Assembly: GCF_000738435.1 (NCBI RefSeq)
Contig: NZ_CP003984.1
Location: 248,001-312,000 of the forward strand
Direction of reading: 5' to 3'
From: Planktomarina temperata RCA23
Lineage (GTDB): Bacteria; Pseudomonadota; Alphaproteobacteria; Rhodobacterales; Rhodobacteraceae
DNA length: 64,000 nt
The notes under the pieces were generated by a model. It was not told where the DNA came from. It did no database searches and saw only the letters and a list, made by a program, of their open reading frames with translations. A program made the translations under genes and the position numbers. Below, one piece after another: positions 1-7,963 of the stretch; the stretch's first letter is position 1, and every line of letters starts with the position of its first letter.

Positions 1-334
1 TGACTGCGGATCCGATCACGGAGGGCATGGATTGCCCGCCATATTGTTCCGGCATATCAATCCCAGCCCAGCCGCCAGATTTGAGCTCTTCAAAGGCTTG
101 CTTGAACCCAGCGGGCGTGCGCACCTTGCCTGCGTCCCATGTGCAGCCGTCACGATCACCAACCGCATTCAAGGGCGCCATGACGGCACTGGCCAGCTTG
201 CCAGATTCGTCTAATATTGCCTTGGTGAATGCTGGATCAAGATCGCTGTAGCCTGGAATATTGGACTGAGAGAGCCGCAGCACCTCGTGCAAGATGAATT
301 GCTGATCCTTGATGGGGGCGCTGTAGCTTGGCAT
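1..334 (-). CDS. Acyl-CoA dehydrogenase, N-terminal part (cut by window edge)
   Basis: Reading the minus strand from ATG at 334 gives about 111 residues, open to the window edge. It begins MPSYSAPIKDQQFILHEVL and contains LNAVGDRDGC and GGWAGIDMPEQYGGQ, which match the N-terminal domain of long bacterial acyl-CoA dehydrogenases (FadE type, about 590 residues with a C-terminal extension). These FAD enzymes oxidise acyl-CoA to 2-enoyl-CoA in the cytoplasm. An AAAGGA ribosome site lies just before the ATG. The gene follows two MerR regulators on the same strand with a 22-base gap, the usual order in Rhodobacterales ahead of thiolase and hydroxyacyl-CoA dehydrogenase genes. Family firm; substrate unknown because the catalytic half is outside the window. 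Confidence 0.85.
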   Translation of the reverse strand, partial: MPSYSAPIKDQQFILHEVLRLSQSNIPGYSDLDPAFTKAILDESGKLASAVMAPLNAVGDRDGCTWDAGKVRTPAGFKQAFEELKSGGWAGIDMPEQYGGQSMPSVIGSAV

Positions 335-356
335 GGGGGATCCTTTGGCTGGAAAC

Positions 357-746
357 TTAATCTGTGGCGCGCGTTTTTTGGTGCAGCAATTGGCGGCCCC
401 AGTCTAATTGGGCTTTCAATTCGTCAATTGCCTCATTGAGCTCATCGCGCTGGCGCTCCATATCCTCCAAGCGCGCGCAAGCAATGCGATAAGTCTCTTG
501 GAATTGCGTGACTTGCCCGTCTCCAATGTCATACATATCCAGGAGCTGGCGGATTTCCTCGAGGCTAAAGCCAAAGCGTTTTCCGCGCAGGATCAGCTTA
601 AGCCGGGCGCTGTCGCGGCGGGTGAAAAGGCGCCGGGTGCCCTCTCGCTTGGGAAACAGCAATTCTTTGGATTCGTAAAATCGTAAGGTGCGTGGCGTGA
701 CGCCGAAGGTCGCGCACATTTGCTGTATCGTTTGTGTCTCTTCCAT
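357..746 (-). CDS. MerR family transcriptional regulator
   Basis: A 129-residue protein with an N-terminal winged helix (TPRTLRFYESKELLFPKREG, residues 17-36), the wing residues RLFTRRD, and a long C-terminal dimerisation helix. It lacks the cysteine-rich metal-binding tail of MerR and CueR. It ends 22 bases before the acyl-CoA dehydrogenase start on the same strand, so it probably controls that gene set, as similar MerR proteins do in Rhodobacterales. A second, related MerR gene lies upstream on the same strand. The ligand may be an acyl-CoA, but this is inference from context only. Confidence 0.88.
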   Translation of the reverse strand: MEETQTIQQMCATFGVTPRTLRFYESKELLFPKREGTRRLFTRRDSARLKLILRGKRFGFSLEEIRQLLDMYDIGDGQVTQFQETYRIACARLEDMERQRDELNEAIDELKAQLDWGRQLLHQKTRATD

Positions 747-882
747 CTCTTCACCACCGAGGTTTCATCATAGGGCTGCTAGCAATGCCTTACGTTGACG
801 TTAATCAAGAGATAGGTAAAGCAAATTGGCATAATATACAAATTTTTGGCGGCATTTTGCCTATTTATTGTAAATTTTGAGC

Positions 883-1251
883 CTAGGACAGCTCTGCTGA
901 AATCGTGTCAATCATCGTCGAGAGATCTGTAATTGCGCCTTTGATGTCCTCTTGCTGCTGTTTCAACAGAGCTAATTTTTCTTGCGCGATTGGAATCCAG
1001 GCCTGCATCTGCGCCGTGCTGCCTTCTTTGTCGTAGATCTGCAACCATTGGCGCAGTTCTTCCAGACTAAAACCAAATCGGCGGCCGCGCATAATCAAAG
1101 TCATGCGCGCCACTTCGCGCGGGCTGTAAAAGCGGGCGCGACCAACCCTTTGGGGCTGCAAAAGCTCAATGTATTCATAATAGCGCAGAGTGCGCGGGGT
1201 CACATCGAAATGCGCGCACATGTCTTTGAATGTTAGGTTTTCTTGTGTCAT
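883..1251 (-). CDS. MerR family transcriptional regulator (second copy)
   Basis: The start is placed at the ATG at 1251 (MTQENLTFKDMCAHFDVTPR) because GGGGGAAAC sits just before it; an in-frame extension to 1278 lacks such a site. The 122-residue protein has the winged helix (TPRTLRYYEYIELLQPQR), then a coiled-coil-like dimerisation helix. It resembles the MerR protein at 357-746 over its whole length, including RRFGFSLEELRQWL against KRFGFSLEEIRQLL, so the two are probably an old duplication. The 136-base gap between them is AT-rich and may hold a promoter for the downstream copy. Confidence 0.87.
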   Translation of the reverse strand: MTQENLTFKDMCAHFDVTPRTLRYYEYIELLQPQRVGRARFYSPREVARMTLIMRGRRFGFSLEELRQWLQIYDKEGSTAQMQAWIPIAQEKLALLKQQQEDIKGAITDLSTMIDTISAELS

Positions 1252-1298
1252 GTTTCCCCCACTCGCATAGTATTGCACTGAAATGGACGGTCAAGAGA

Positions 1299-2441
1299 TC
1301 AGTTCATGAAGCCAGGTGCGAGGATGTAAAACCCATAAGCCACCACAAGAGCCGGGATGGCCGAATAGCCTGTGGCAATTAGAGCTGCACGTGGATTGAG
1401 CGCAATGGCTGGGAAGAGCGCATCACCGTCATTAGAGATCGCATTGCCGATCAACGCCGCGAAGGGCAAGACGCCATTAAGGTAGAGCGTGGCGACCAAA
1501 ACCTGCGGTCCGCATCCTGGAACAAACCCAACCAAGACCGCAATCAGCGGCAACAGCACCCCGATGGTTCCAAAGGCGGCCCGCAGGTCAAACCCGCCAA
1601 AGGTTTCGGCGTAACTATAGCTGAGATAGGCGATGATCACCCAGATGGAGATAAAGGAGGTCTCCTCTGCGACGCGGGTCAATGGGTGATCGGCAATATT
1701 TGTCATGGCTTTGAGCGGAGAGGTTGCCCAGATGAAAAGCCCGAGAAAACTGCCAGCAAGAGCGACGGAGAAAATCAAACCAGTGCCATAAAGTGCAAAA
1801 ATGTCTGCTCCCGCCACTTGGGTGACGCCAAAGATTAATCCGGGCAGAGCCAGGCCGACATATGCGTAGTCTTGCCAGCGTGTGCGCCCAATGACCGGCG
1901 CAATTTCGCAATGTCCAGAGGTGTTCGGTGTGAGATCAAACCGATTGAAGCGATCGACAAGCCATCCTGACAGAATGCCGACGACAAAGGACAGGGGCAA
2001 AACAACCAGCGCCGCATCTGGACGGGTTGCGATCAACAGAAAGGCGGCATCCCCCATGGTTGCGGTCAGCGTTGCGACCACGGCGCCAAAGCTGACATTG
2101 CCCGAAGAATAAGCCGCCACCACAACCACAGCGCCGCCGCAGCCGGGCGTGGTGCCCAGAAGTGCCGCCATAGGCACTTGAAACCCTTTGGATTTTTTCA
2201 GCGCTGACCCGATATCAAATCGAAACGCCCGTTCCGCACCGTAAAACAACAGCAAGGTTGCGGCGACAAATGCTGAGACCTGCACATAGGCATCCACCAT
2301 CAAGCCACGGGTGAGATGCCCGACGGGTCCTGGAGCGAGCGCGAGAGCCAAAAATACACATAAGACCAGCAGTCTTCGGCTTCGAAATGGGCCGAGCATA
2401 TCTGACGCGATGAATGTCTGCGCATTGGAGTCTGTGGTCAT
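1299..2441 (-). CDS. Putative 10-TM heavy-metal (manganese) exporter, ArsP_2-like
   Basis: A 380-residue, strongly hydrophobic protein with about ten membrane segments. Two internal repeats each carry a Pro-Gly-Cys-Gly turn: GTTPGCGGA near residue 96 and GFVPGCGPQ near residue 307, with a conserved GDAAF/GDALF-type acidic motif after each. This arrangement fits the family annotated as putative manganese transporter or ArsP_2 (PF11449). The protein probably moves a divalent metal across the inner membrane; the metal itself cannot be read from the sequence. It stands alone between MerR and a divergent thioesterase gene. No recognisable riboswitch fits in the 86-base divergent gap. Confidence 0.7.
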   Translation of the reverse strand: MTTDSNAQTFIASDMLGPFRSRRLLVLCVFLALALAPGPVGHLTRGLMVDAYVQVSAFVAATLLLFYGAERAFRFDIGSALKKSKGFQVPMAALLGTTPGCGGAVVVVAAYSSGNVSFGAVVATLTATMGDAAFLLIATRPDAALVVLPLSFVVGILSGWLVDRFNRFDLTPNTSGHCEIAPVIGRTRWQDYAYVGLALPGLIFGVTQVAGADIFALYGTGLIFSVALAGSFLGLFIWATSPLKAMTNIADHPLTRVAEETSFISIWVIIAYLSYSYAETFGGFDLRAAFGTIGVLLPLIAVLVGFVPGCGPQVLVATLYLNGVLPFAALIGNAISNDGDALFPAIALNPRAALIATGYSAIPALVVAYGFYILAPGFMN

Positions 2442-2527
2442 GACAGCTTTCGTATTTCAATTGAGAATAATTCGCAAGTGCAAATAAAGCGCTTGGCAAT
2501 CACCGGCGCAGGCACAATAACCGCTGT

Positions 2528-2956
2528 ATGACACAAGACCAGATGACAGCCGCGCGTCAGTTCATTGATGCAATCCCGCATTCTCGCCGATTGGGCATGC
2601 AGCTCGAAGAGCTGGGTGATGGTCGTGCGATTATTTCCATGCCCTATGATTCCGCCCTGATTGGCGACCCGGTGACAAAGGTGATTCACGGCGGCGCAGT
2701 GTCTGCTTTGATGGATACGGCGGGTGGGGCCGCGGTGGTGGCACATCCTCTTGCGGGGCTGGGCACGGCAACTTTGGATTTGCGCATTGATTATATGCGG
2801 CCTGCAACGCCAGGCCAGACCATCACGGCCACTGCGGAGTGCTATCATGTCACCCGAACGGTGGCCTTTGTGCGTGCCACGGCCTGCGATGAAGACACAG
2901 GCCGCCCCGTCGCTACGGCGACGGGTGCTTTTACTGTTGCGAAGGCCAGCGCATGA
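2528..2956 (+). CDS. PaaI-type hotdog thioesterase
   Basis: A 142-residue single-domain hotdog protein. The HGGAVSALMDTAGG motif (residues 55-68) holds the Gly-Gly and Asp typical of PaaI-like acyl-CoA thioesterases, and LRIDYMRP is the usual following strand. It probably hydrolyses a small or aromatic acyl-CoA in the cytoplasm. The stop overlaps the start of a second thioesterase gene by four bases (ATGA), so the two are co-translated and may form a heteromeric pair. Substrate unknown. Confidence 0.85.
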   Translation: MTQDQMTAARQFIDAIPHSRRLGMQLEELGDGRAIISMPYDSALIGDPVTKVIHGGAVSALMDTAGGAAVVAHPLAGLGTATLDLRIDYMRPATPGQTITATAECYHVTRTVAFVRATACDEDTGRPVATATGAFTVAKASA

Positions 2957-3453
2957 GCCGGCCAGAACCTGTCACCCAAGTCAAACGTCGTCGCGATCTC
3001 GCCTTGTCCGTAATCGTCAGCCAAGTGCCCTATATCGAGTTTCTGGGCGTGCGCTTTGACCGGCATGGCGATGAGTTGACGGCAACCATGGGGTTCCATG
3101 ACAATCTGATTGGCAACCCGATGCTGCCCGCGCTCCATGGGGGCGCAACCGCGGCCTTTTTGGAGATCACCGCGATCATCGGCTTGGCCTGGAGCACGCT
3201 TTGGGATGATATCGAAGCGGAGAGATTGGATGTCGAGGCGGTCCAAAACGGCGCCTTGGTCCTGCCAAAAACCATTGATTTTACCGTTGACTACCTACGC
3301 ACCGGCCTGCCGCGTGATGCCTATGCAAGGGCACGGGTCAACCGTTCGGGCCGGCGCTATGCTTCGGTGCATGTCGAGGCTTGGCAAGACAATCGAGATC
3401 GCCTCTTCGCGCAAGCATCTGGACATTTCTTGATGCCGCAGAGCAATGGCTGA
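2953..3453 (+). CDS. PaaI-type hotdog thioesterase (partner)
   Basis: A 166-residue hotdog-fold protein with HGGATAAFLEITAI near residue 57 and FTVDYLRTGLPRDAYARA after it. The catalytic-position Asp of the upstream paralogue is Glu here (HGGAT..FLE), a substitution seen within this family. It starts inside the stop of the preceding thioesterase and overlaps the MATE gene by eight bases, so all three form one tight unit. Probably an acyl-CoA thioesterase; no specific substrate can be named. Confidence 0.82.
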   Translation: MSRPEPVTQVKRRRDLALSVIVSQVPYIEFLGVRFDRHGDELTATMGFHDNLIGNPMLPALHGGATAAFLEITAIIGLAWSTLWDDIEAERLDVEAVQNGALVLPKTIDFTVDYLRTGLPRDAYARARVNRSGRRYASVHVEAWQDNRDRLFAQASGHFLMPQSNG

Positions 3454-4768
3454 CCCGACATATGGCATAACGCATCGGCGTGTTTTGTCGATTGCCCTGC
3501 CGATCGTGATTTCCAATGCGACCGTGCCGATCTTAGGTGCGGTAGATACCGGCGTGATTGGCCAATTGGGCGGAGCGGCGCCCATCGGTGCGGTTGGCAT
3601 TGGCGCCATCATTTTGGGCGCGCTCTATTGGATCTTTGGTTTTTTGCGCATGGGCACCGTGGGTCTGACCAGCCAAGCATTGGGCGGCGGGGACGCGCAA
3701 GAGGTCCGCGCGCTGTTCTTTCGCAGCGCAGGTATTGGCGTACTCGCCGGACTAGGTTTTATCGCGTTTCAGATCCCCATTTTTGCTGCTGCCTTTTGGA
3801 TTGCCCCAGCCTCTGAGGAAGTTGAGGGTTTGGCGCGGGCCTATATGTCTATTCGTGTTTGGTCGGCACCGGCGGCGATTGCAATTTATGGCCTCAGCGG
3901 GTGGCTGATTGCACAAGAGCGCACCCGCGCTGTGCTGATGATTCAGCTTTTCATGAATGTGACAAATATCATTTTGGATTTCTGGTTCGTACTCGGATTG
4001 GGCTTTGGGGTCGAAGGGGTGGCCGTGGCGACTTTGATTGCCGAATGGGGCGGGCTGGTATTGGGCCTCTACCTCTGCCGACAGGTCTTTCGCGGTTTGG
4101 CGCTGTTTTTGTGGCAGCAGATCGTTAACCGGCGGCGTGTGATCTATATGATGCAGGTGAATGGCGATATTCTAATCCGCTCAGTGCTCCTGCAAGCGGG
4201 CTTCGTTAGCTTTTTATTCTTTGGGGCCGAACTCGGGGATGCGACCTTGGCGGCCAATCAAGTCTTGCTGCAATTTGTTTATCTGGCCTCCTATGCCATG
4301 GATGGCTTTGTCTTTGCGGCAGAGTCTTTGGTGGGCCAAGCTATGGGTGCCAAGGCTGTAGCGCAATTGCGACGGGGCGCATCGGTGACGGCGGTTTGGG
4401 CCTTTGGCTCGGCCATTGTCATGGCCGCTGGATTTTGGATCGTCGGGCCCTTTGTGATTGATGTGATGGCCAAAGATCCCGCTGTGCAGCAGGCGGCACG
4501 TTTGTATCTGCCGCATATGGCGCTCGCGCCCCTTTTGGGCGCTTTGGCCTGGATGCTTGATGGGGTTTTTATCGGCGCCACCCGCACAAAGGACATGCGC
4601 AACATGATGATCCTGTCGTTTTTAGGTTACTGCGGTCTTGTGCTCTTGCTCTTGCCGAGTTTCGGCAACCATGGGCTTTGGATGGCGATGAATGGGTTTT
4701 TCATTCTGCGCGGTGTCAGTTTGGCGCTTCGCTATCCCGCGCTGGAACGGGTTGCCGCCGCGCCTTAA
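3446..4768 (+). CDS. MATE family efflux transporter (DinF-like)
   Basis: A 440-residue protein with about twelve membrane segments arranged as two related halves. The N-terminal LSIALPIVISNATVPILGAVDTGVIG segment (given here in part: PIVISNATVPILGAVDT) is the MATE signature; LGGAAPIGAVGIGAII follows. It is likely a cation- or proton-driven exporter of organic cations or metabolites in the inner membrane, nearest to the DinF branch by length and motif. It overlaps the upstream thioesterase gene by eight bases and converges on pyrD with only 20 bases between the stops. Confidence 0.9.
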   Translation: MADPTYGITHRRVLSIALPIVISNATVPILGAVDTGVIGQLGGAAPIGAVGIGAIILGALYWIFGFLRMGTVGLTSQALGGGDAQEVRALFFRSAGIGVLAGLGFIAFQIPIFAAAFWIAPASEEVEGLARAYMSIRVWSAPAAIAIYGLSGWLIAQERTRAVLMIQLFMNVTNIILDFWFVLGLGFGVEGVAVATLIAEWGGLVLGLYLCRQVFRGLALFLWQQIVNRRRVIYMMQVNGDILIRSVLLQAGFVSFLFFGAELGDATLAANQVLLQFVYLASYAMDGFVFAAESLVGQAMGAKAVAQLRRGASVTAVWAFGSAIVMAAGFWIVGPFVIDVMAKDPAVQQAARLYLPHMALAPLLGALAWMLDGVFIGATRTKDMRNMMILSFLGYCGLVLLLLPSFGNHGLWMAMNGFFILRGVSLALRYPALERVAAAP

Positions 4769-4788
4769 TCATCAGCCGGCTTTTGGCT

Positions 4789-5850
4789 TTAGAGCCAGTC
4801 TTGCGTGGTGGTGCCAATGGCTTGATCGAGCCGCTCATGGCCGTCCTGGGCCAAAAGCTGATCCAGGCCATTTGCAATGCGCGGCACCAAGGATAGACCC
4901 TGGTAGACCATGGCCGAATAGATTTGCACGGCGCAGGCCCCGGCCGTGATTTTCGCATAGGCGTCCTGTGCAGATCCAATACCACCCACGCCCACCAGAT
5001 CGATCTCGCCCTGTGTGGCCTGGCGCATTTTGGCCAGAATGCGAGTGGATTTTTCAAACAAAGGTCGCCCCGACAGGCCGCCTGTTTCTTTGCGCTGCGC
5101 AGAGGCAAGCCCGTCCCGGTCCAGCGTGGTATTGGTGCAGATAATCGCCGCAAGCCCGGCTGCGCGCGCCAGATCGGCGATGTCCTGGATTTCTGCATCC
5201 GTCAGATCAGGTGCGATTTTCAGGAAGATAGGCAGGGGGTTGGTCAGATTTGCATTGGCTGCGTTCACTCGGCCCAACAGATCTTCTAGGGCCGCTTTTC
5301 CCTGAAGATCGCGGAGCTTTTCGGTATTGGGTGAAGAGATGTTCACCGTTGCGAAATCAATATGGGCTGCGGCCTGTGTGAGTACCTGGCCAAAATCATC
5401 GGCTCGGTCTGCGCTGTCTTTGTTGGCACCAAGATTCAAACCGCGTGGTATGGCGGTTGGGTTTTGCGCGAGACGGGCGGCGATTTCGGCGATGCCTTGA
5501 TTGTTGAAGCCAAAGCGGTTGATGACCGCCTGGTCTTTGGTCAGACGAAACAGCCTGGGCTTGGGATTGCCGGGCTGTGGCCTCGGGGTTGCCGCGCCCA
5601 CTTCTAAAAACCCAAATCCCGCCTTGGCCATTTGCGCCAGCGCCTCGGCGTTTTTGTCATAGCCCGCGGCCAAACCAACTGGGTTGTGCAGGGCAATGCC
5701 GCCCATAGAGGTTTCAAGGCGCGCCCGTTGAACCGGGCCGCCGTGCAGCGGGGCCAGTCCCAGCTTTAGCGCTTGAATTGACAATCCATGTGCACGCTCT
5801 GGATCCAACTGATGCAGAAGCTTCAGGCCCAATTTTTCCCGCAGGCTCAT
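4789..5850 (-). CDS. pyrD: Quinone-dependent dihydroorotate dehydrogenase (class 2)
   Basis: A 353-residue enzyme of pyrimidine biosynthesis that oxidises dihydroorotate to orotate and passes electrons to membrane quinone. The N-terminal helical region (residues 1-40) is the membrane- and quinone-binding extension of class 2 enzymes. FMN-site motifs are visible: [34 protein letters not shown] with the class 2 catalytic serine, [10 protein letters not shown], and LVGVGGI near the C terminus. The length is normal for class 2. It overlaps the upstream DUF952 gene by four bases. Confidence 0.95.
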   Translation of the reverse strand: MSLREKLGLKLLHQLDPERAHGLSIQALKLGLAPLHGGPVQRARLETSMGGIALHNPVGLAAGYDKNAEALAQMAKAGFGFLEVGAATPRPQPGNPKPRLFRLTKDQAVINRFGFNNQGIAEIAARLAQNPTAIPRGLNLGANKDSADRADDFGQVLTQAAAHIDFATVNISSPNTEKLRDLQGKAALEDLLGRVNAANANLTNPLPIFLKIAPDLTDAEIQDIADLARAAGLAAIICTNTTLDRDGLASAQRKETGGLSGRPLFEKSTRILAKMRQATQGEIDLVGVGGIGSAQDAYAKITAGACAVQIYSAMVYQGLSLVPRIANGLDQLLAQDGHERLDQAIGTTTQDWL

Positions 5851-6185
5851 GTCAGGCCTTCGGGAAATTTATGGCGTCCATCCACCAGCGGCAGGGGCTG
5901 GCACCAAAGAACATTTGTTAATTTGAGTGTGGCATAGAGGTGGGGAAATTCAGCGCCGCCGCGCGAGACTTCCCATTTTATCGCAGGGCCCAGAGCGTCA
6001 GTTTCGACCGCTGCCAGAAAGAGATTTTCCGCATTGGCAAAATGTTTGTCGGCTGTGTCTTGGGCCTGCTGGGCTGTGGAGAAATGGATATAGCCGTCTG
6101 CGATATCGACGGGAGCCCCAAGGGTCTCGCCCTGTGTCTGCAGGGCCTGCCATTCAACGGCACGGAATATTTTGTAAATCATCAT
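5847..6185 (-). CDS. DUF952 domain protein
   Basis: A 112-residue protein spanning one DUF952 domain: [12 protein letters not shown] at the start, [11 protein letters not shown] at residues 30-40, and [10 protein letters not shown] near the end. The DGYIHFST motif is the hallmark of the family, whose biochemical role is not established, although a fold related to ADP-ribosyltransferases has been suggested. The stop overlaps the pyrD start (ATGA), so it is translated with pyrD. No function can be assigned. Confidence 0.85.
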   Translation of the reverse strand: MMIYKIFRAVEWQALQTQGETLGAPVDIADGYIHFSTAQQAQDTADKHFANAENLFLAAVETDALGPAIKWEVSRGGAEFPHLYATLKLTNVLWCQPLPLVDGRHKFPEGLT

Positions 6186-6316
6186 CCCCCACCTGTGCCG
6201 TGTCAGGGGAAAATCGTCAACCGTCCTTTCGGGGCAGGGGCTTTTCCAGCAGTTGGAATTGACTCGACTCAGCAGATGTGGGCCGATGGCTCATTGATTA
6301 ACTCAGGGGGATGACG

Positions 6317-7892
6317 ATGATGAAAACATTGCTGGCCAGCGCAGCTGCTGTGGCCTTAAGTGCCGGGATGGCTGTCGCCGATTATAAAGATAACAATTTT
6401 ACACACCAATGACTTCCATGCACGTTTTGAGCCGGTGTCAAAATATGACAGCGGCTGCGGTGAGGAAGATAATGCAGAAGGCAAGTGCTTTGGCGGTTCG
6501 GCCCGATTGGTCACGGCCATTAACGAAGCGCGCGCCAGATCCGACAACTCGATTTTGGTGGATGGTGGGGACCAATTCCAAGGCACTTTGTTTTATACCT
6601 ACTATAAGGGGAAACTGGCCGCCGAGATGATGAACAAAATGGGCTATACGGCAATGACCGTTGGCAACCATGAGTTTGACGATGGGCCAGAAGTGCTGCG
6701 CGGCTTTGTCGATGCGGTGAATTTCCCGATCCTAATGTCCAATGCCGATATCAGCGGCGAGGCGCTGCTGCGCGATGTGATCCAGAAGTCAGTGGTCATT
6801 GAGCAGGCTGGTGAGAAAATTGGTCTGATCGGGCTCACCCCTGAGGATACCGACGAGCTGGCAAGCCCCGGCCCGAATGTGATCTTCTCCGATCCGTCAG
6901 AAGCGGTGCAGGGCGAGGTGGATCGTCTGACGGCGATGGGCGTCAATAAGATCATTGTGCTGTCGCATTCCGGCTATCTGGTCGATCAGCGGGTCGCGGC
7001 CAATACCACGGGCGTCGATGTGATCGTCGGCGGGCATTCCAACACATTGCTGTCCAACACAAATGACCGTGCTGATGGGGCTTATCCAACAATGGTTGGG
7101 GATACGGCGATTGTGCAAGCCTATGCCTACGGCAAGTTTTTAGGTGAATTGAATGTCACCTTTGATGATGCCGGCCGCATCCTTGAGGCCATTGGTGAGC
7201 CGCTGATCATGGATGGATCTGTGGATGAAGATGGGGCCACAAAGGACCGCATTGCCGAGGCGGCCGAGCCGTTGGAGGCGATCCGCAATCAAGTCGTGGC
7301 GATGTCTGCGGCCGCGATTGAAGGCGACCGCTCAGTCTGCCGCGTGCAAGAATGTGAGATGGGCAACCTGGTGGCGGATGCGATGCTTGCGCGCGTGGCC
7401 GATCAGGGCGTGCAAATTGCCATTGCCAATTCAGGCGGTCTGCGCGCCAGCATTGATGCTGGAGAGGTGACCATGGGCGAAGTTCTCACCGTGCTGCCGT
7501 TTCAAAACACTTTGGCAACGTTCCAGATTTCTGGGCAGGGGGTGATTGACGCGCTTGAAAATTCTGTCAGCCAAGTCGAGGAGGTCGCGGGCCGTTTTGC
7601 GCAGGTGGCCGGTCTGAAATACACTTGGGACCCAAAGGTTGCACCCAATGAGGGGCGCATCGTTGAGGTACTCGTCGCGCAAGATGGCGGCTATGTGCCG
7701 ATTGATCCTGCGGCGCTCTACTCTGTTGTGACGAATAACTATGTGCGCAATGGCGGAGACGGGTACAAAATGTTTCGGGACGGGTTGAATGCCTATGATT
7801 ACGGCCCGGGTCTCGAAGTGGTTTTGGCCGAATATATGGCCGAGCAGGGCAGCTATGCGCCCTATCTTGATGGCCGTATTTCGGTGAAATAA
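6317..7892 (+). CDS. Periplasmic 5'-nucleotidase / metallophosphatase, leader frameshifted
   Basis: The body, readable from a GTG at 6360, has all UshA-type metal motifs: TILHTNDFHA, DGGDQFQG, GNHEFD, LSHSGY and GGHSNT in the N-terminal metallophosphatase domain, then NSGGLRASIDAG in the nucleotidase C-terminal domain. A good signal peptide (MMKTLLASAAAVALSAGMAVA) is encoded at 6317-6379 in another frame, behind an AGGGGGATGACG ribosome site. The two frames join if one extra base near 6389 is removed, giving ADYKITILHTND. So the gene is either a recent frameshift mutant or carries a sequence error. Translation from 6360 alone would give a protein without an export signal. The family hydrolyses nucleotides in the periplasm. 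Confidence 0.8.
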
Positions 7893-7896
7893 CAAA

Positions 7897-7920
7897 ATGC
7901 GGGGCCACTGGGCCTCGCAT
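7897..7920 (+). terminator. Hairpin after the 5'-nucleotidase gene
   Basis: ATGCGGGGCC and GGCCTCGCAT form a ten-pair stem (one G-T pair) around the loop ACTG, starting four bases after the stop. There is no clear T run, and a second small hairpin (CGCCCTTTGGGCG) follows at once. It separates two convergent genes, so it may stop transcription from either side. Confidence 0.45.
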
Positions 7921-7963
7921 GTCCCGCCCTTTGGGCGTTAGACTTGAAAATACTTGTGGCCGG

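Noticed and set aside
2442-2527. Manganese-sensing riboswitch before the metal exporter gene
   Set aside because: The divergent gap is only 86 bases and shows no such fold.
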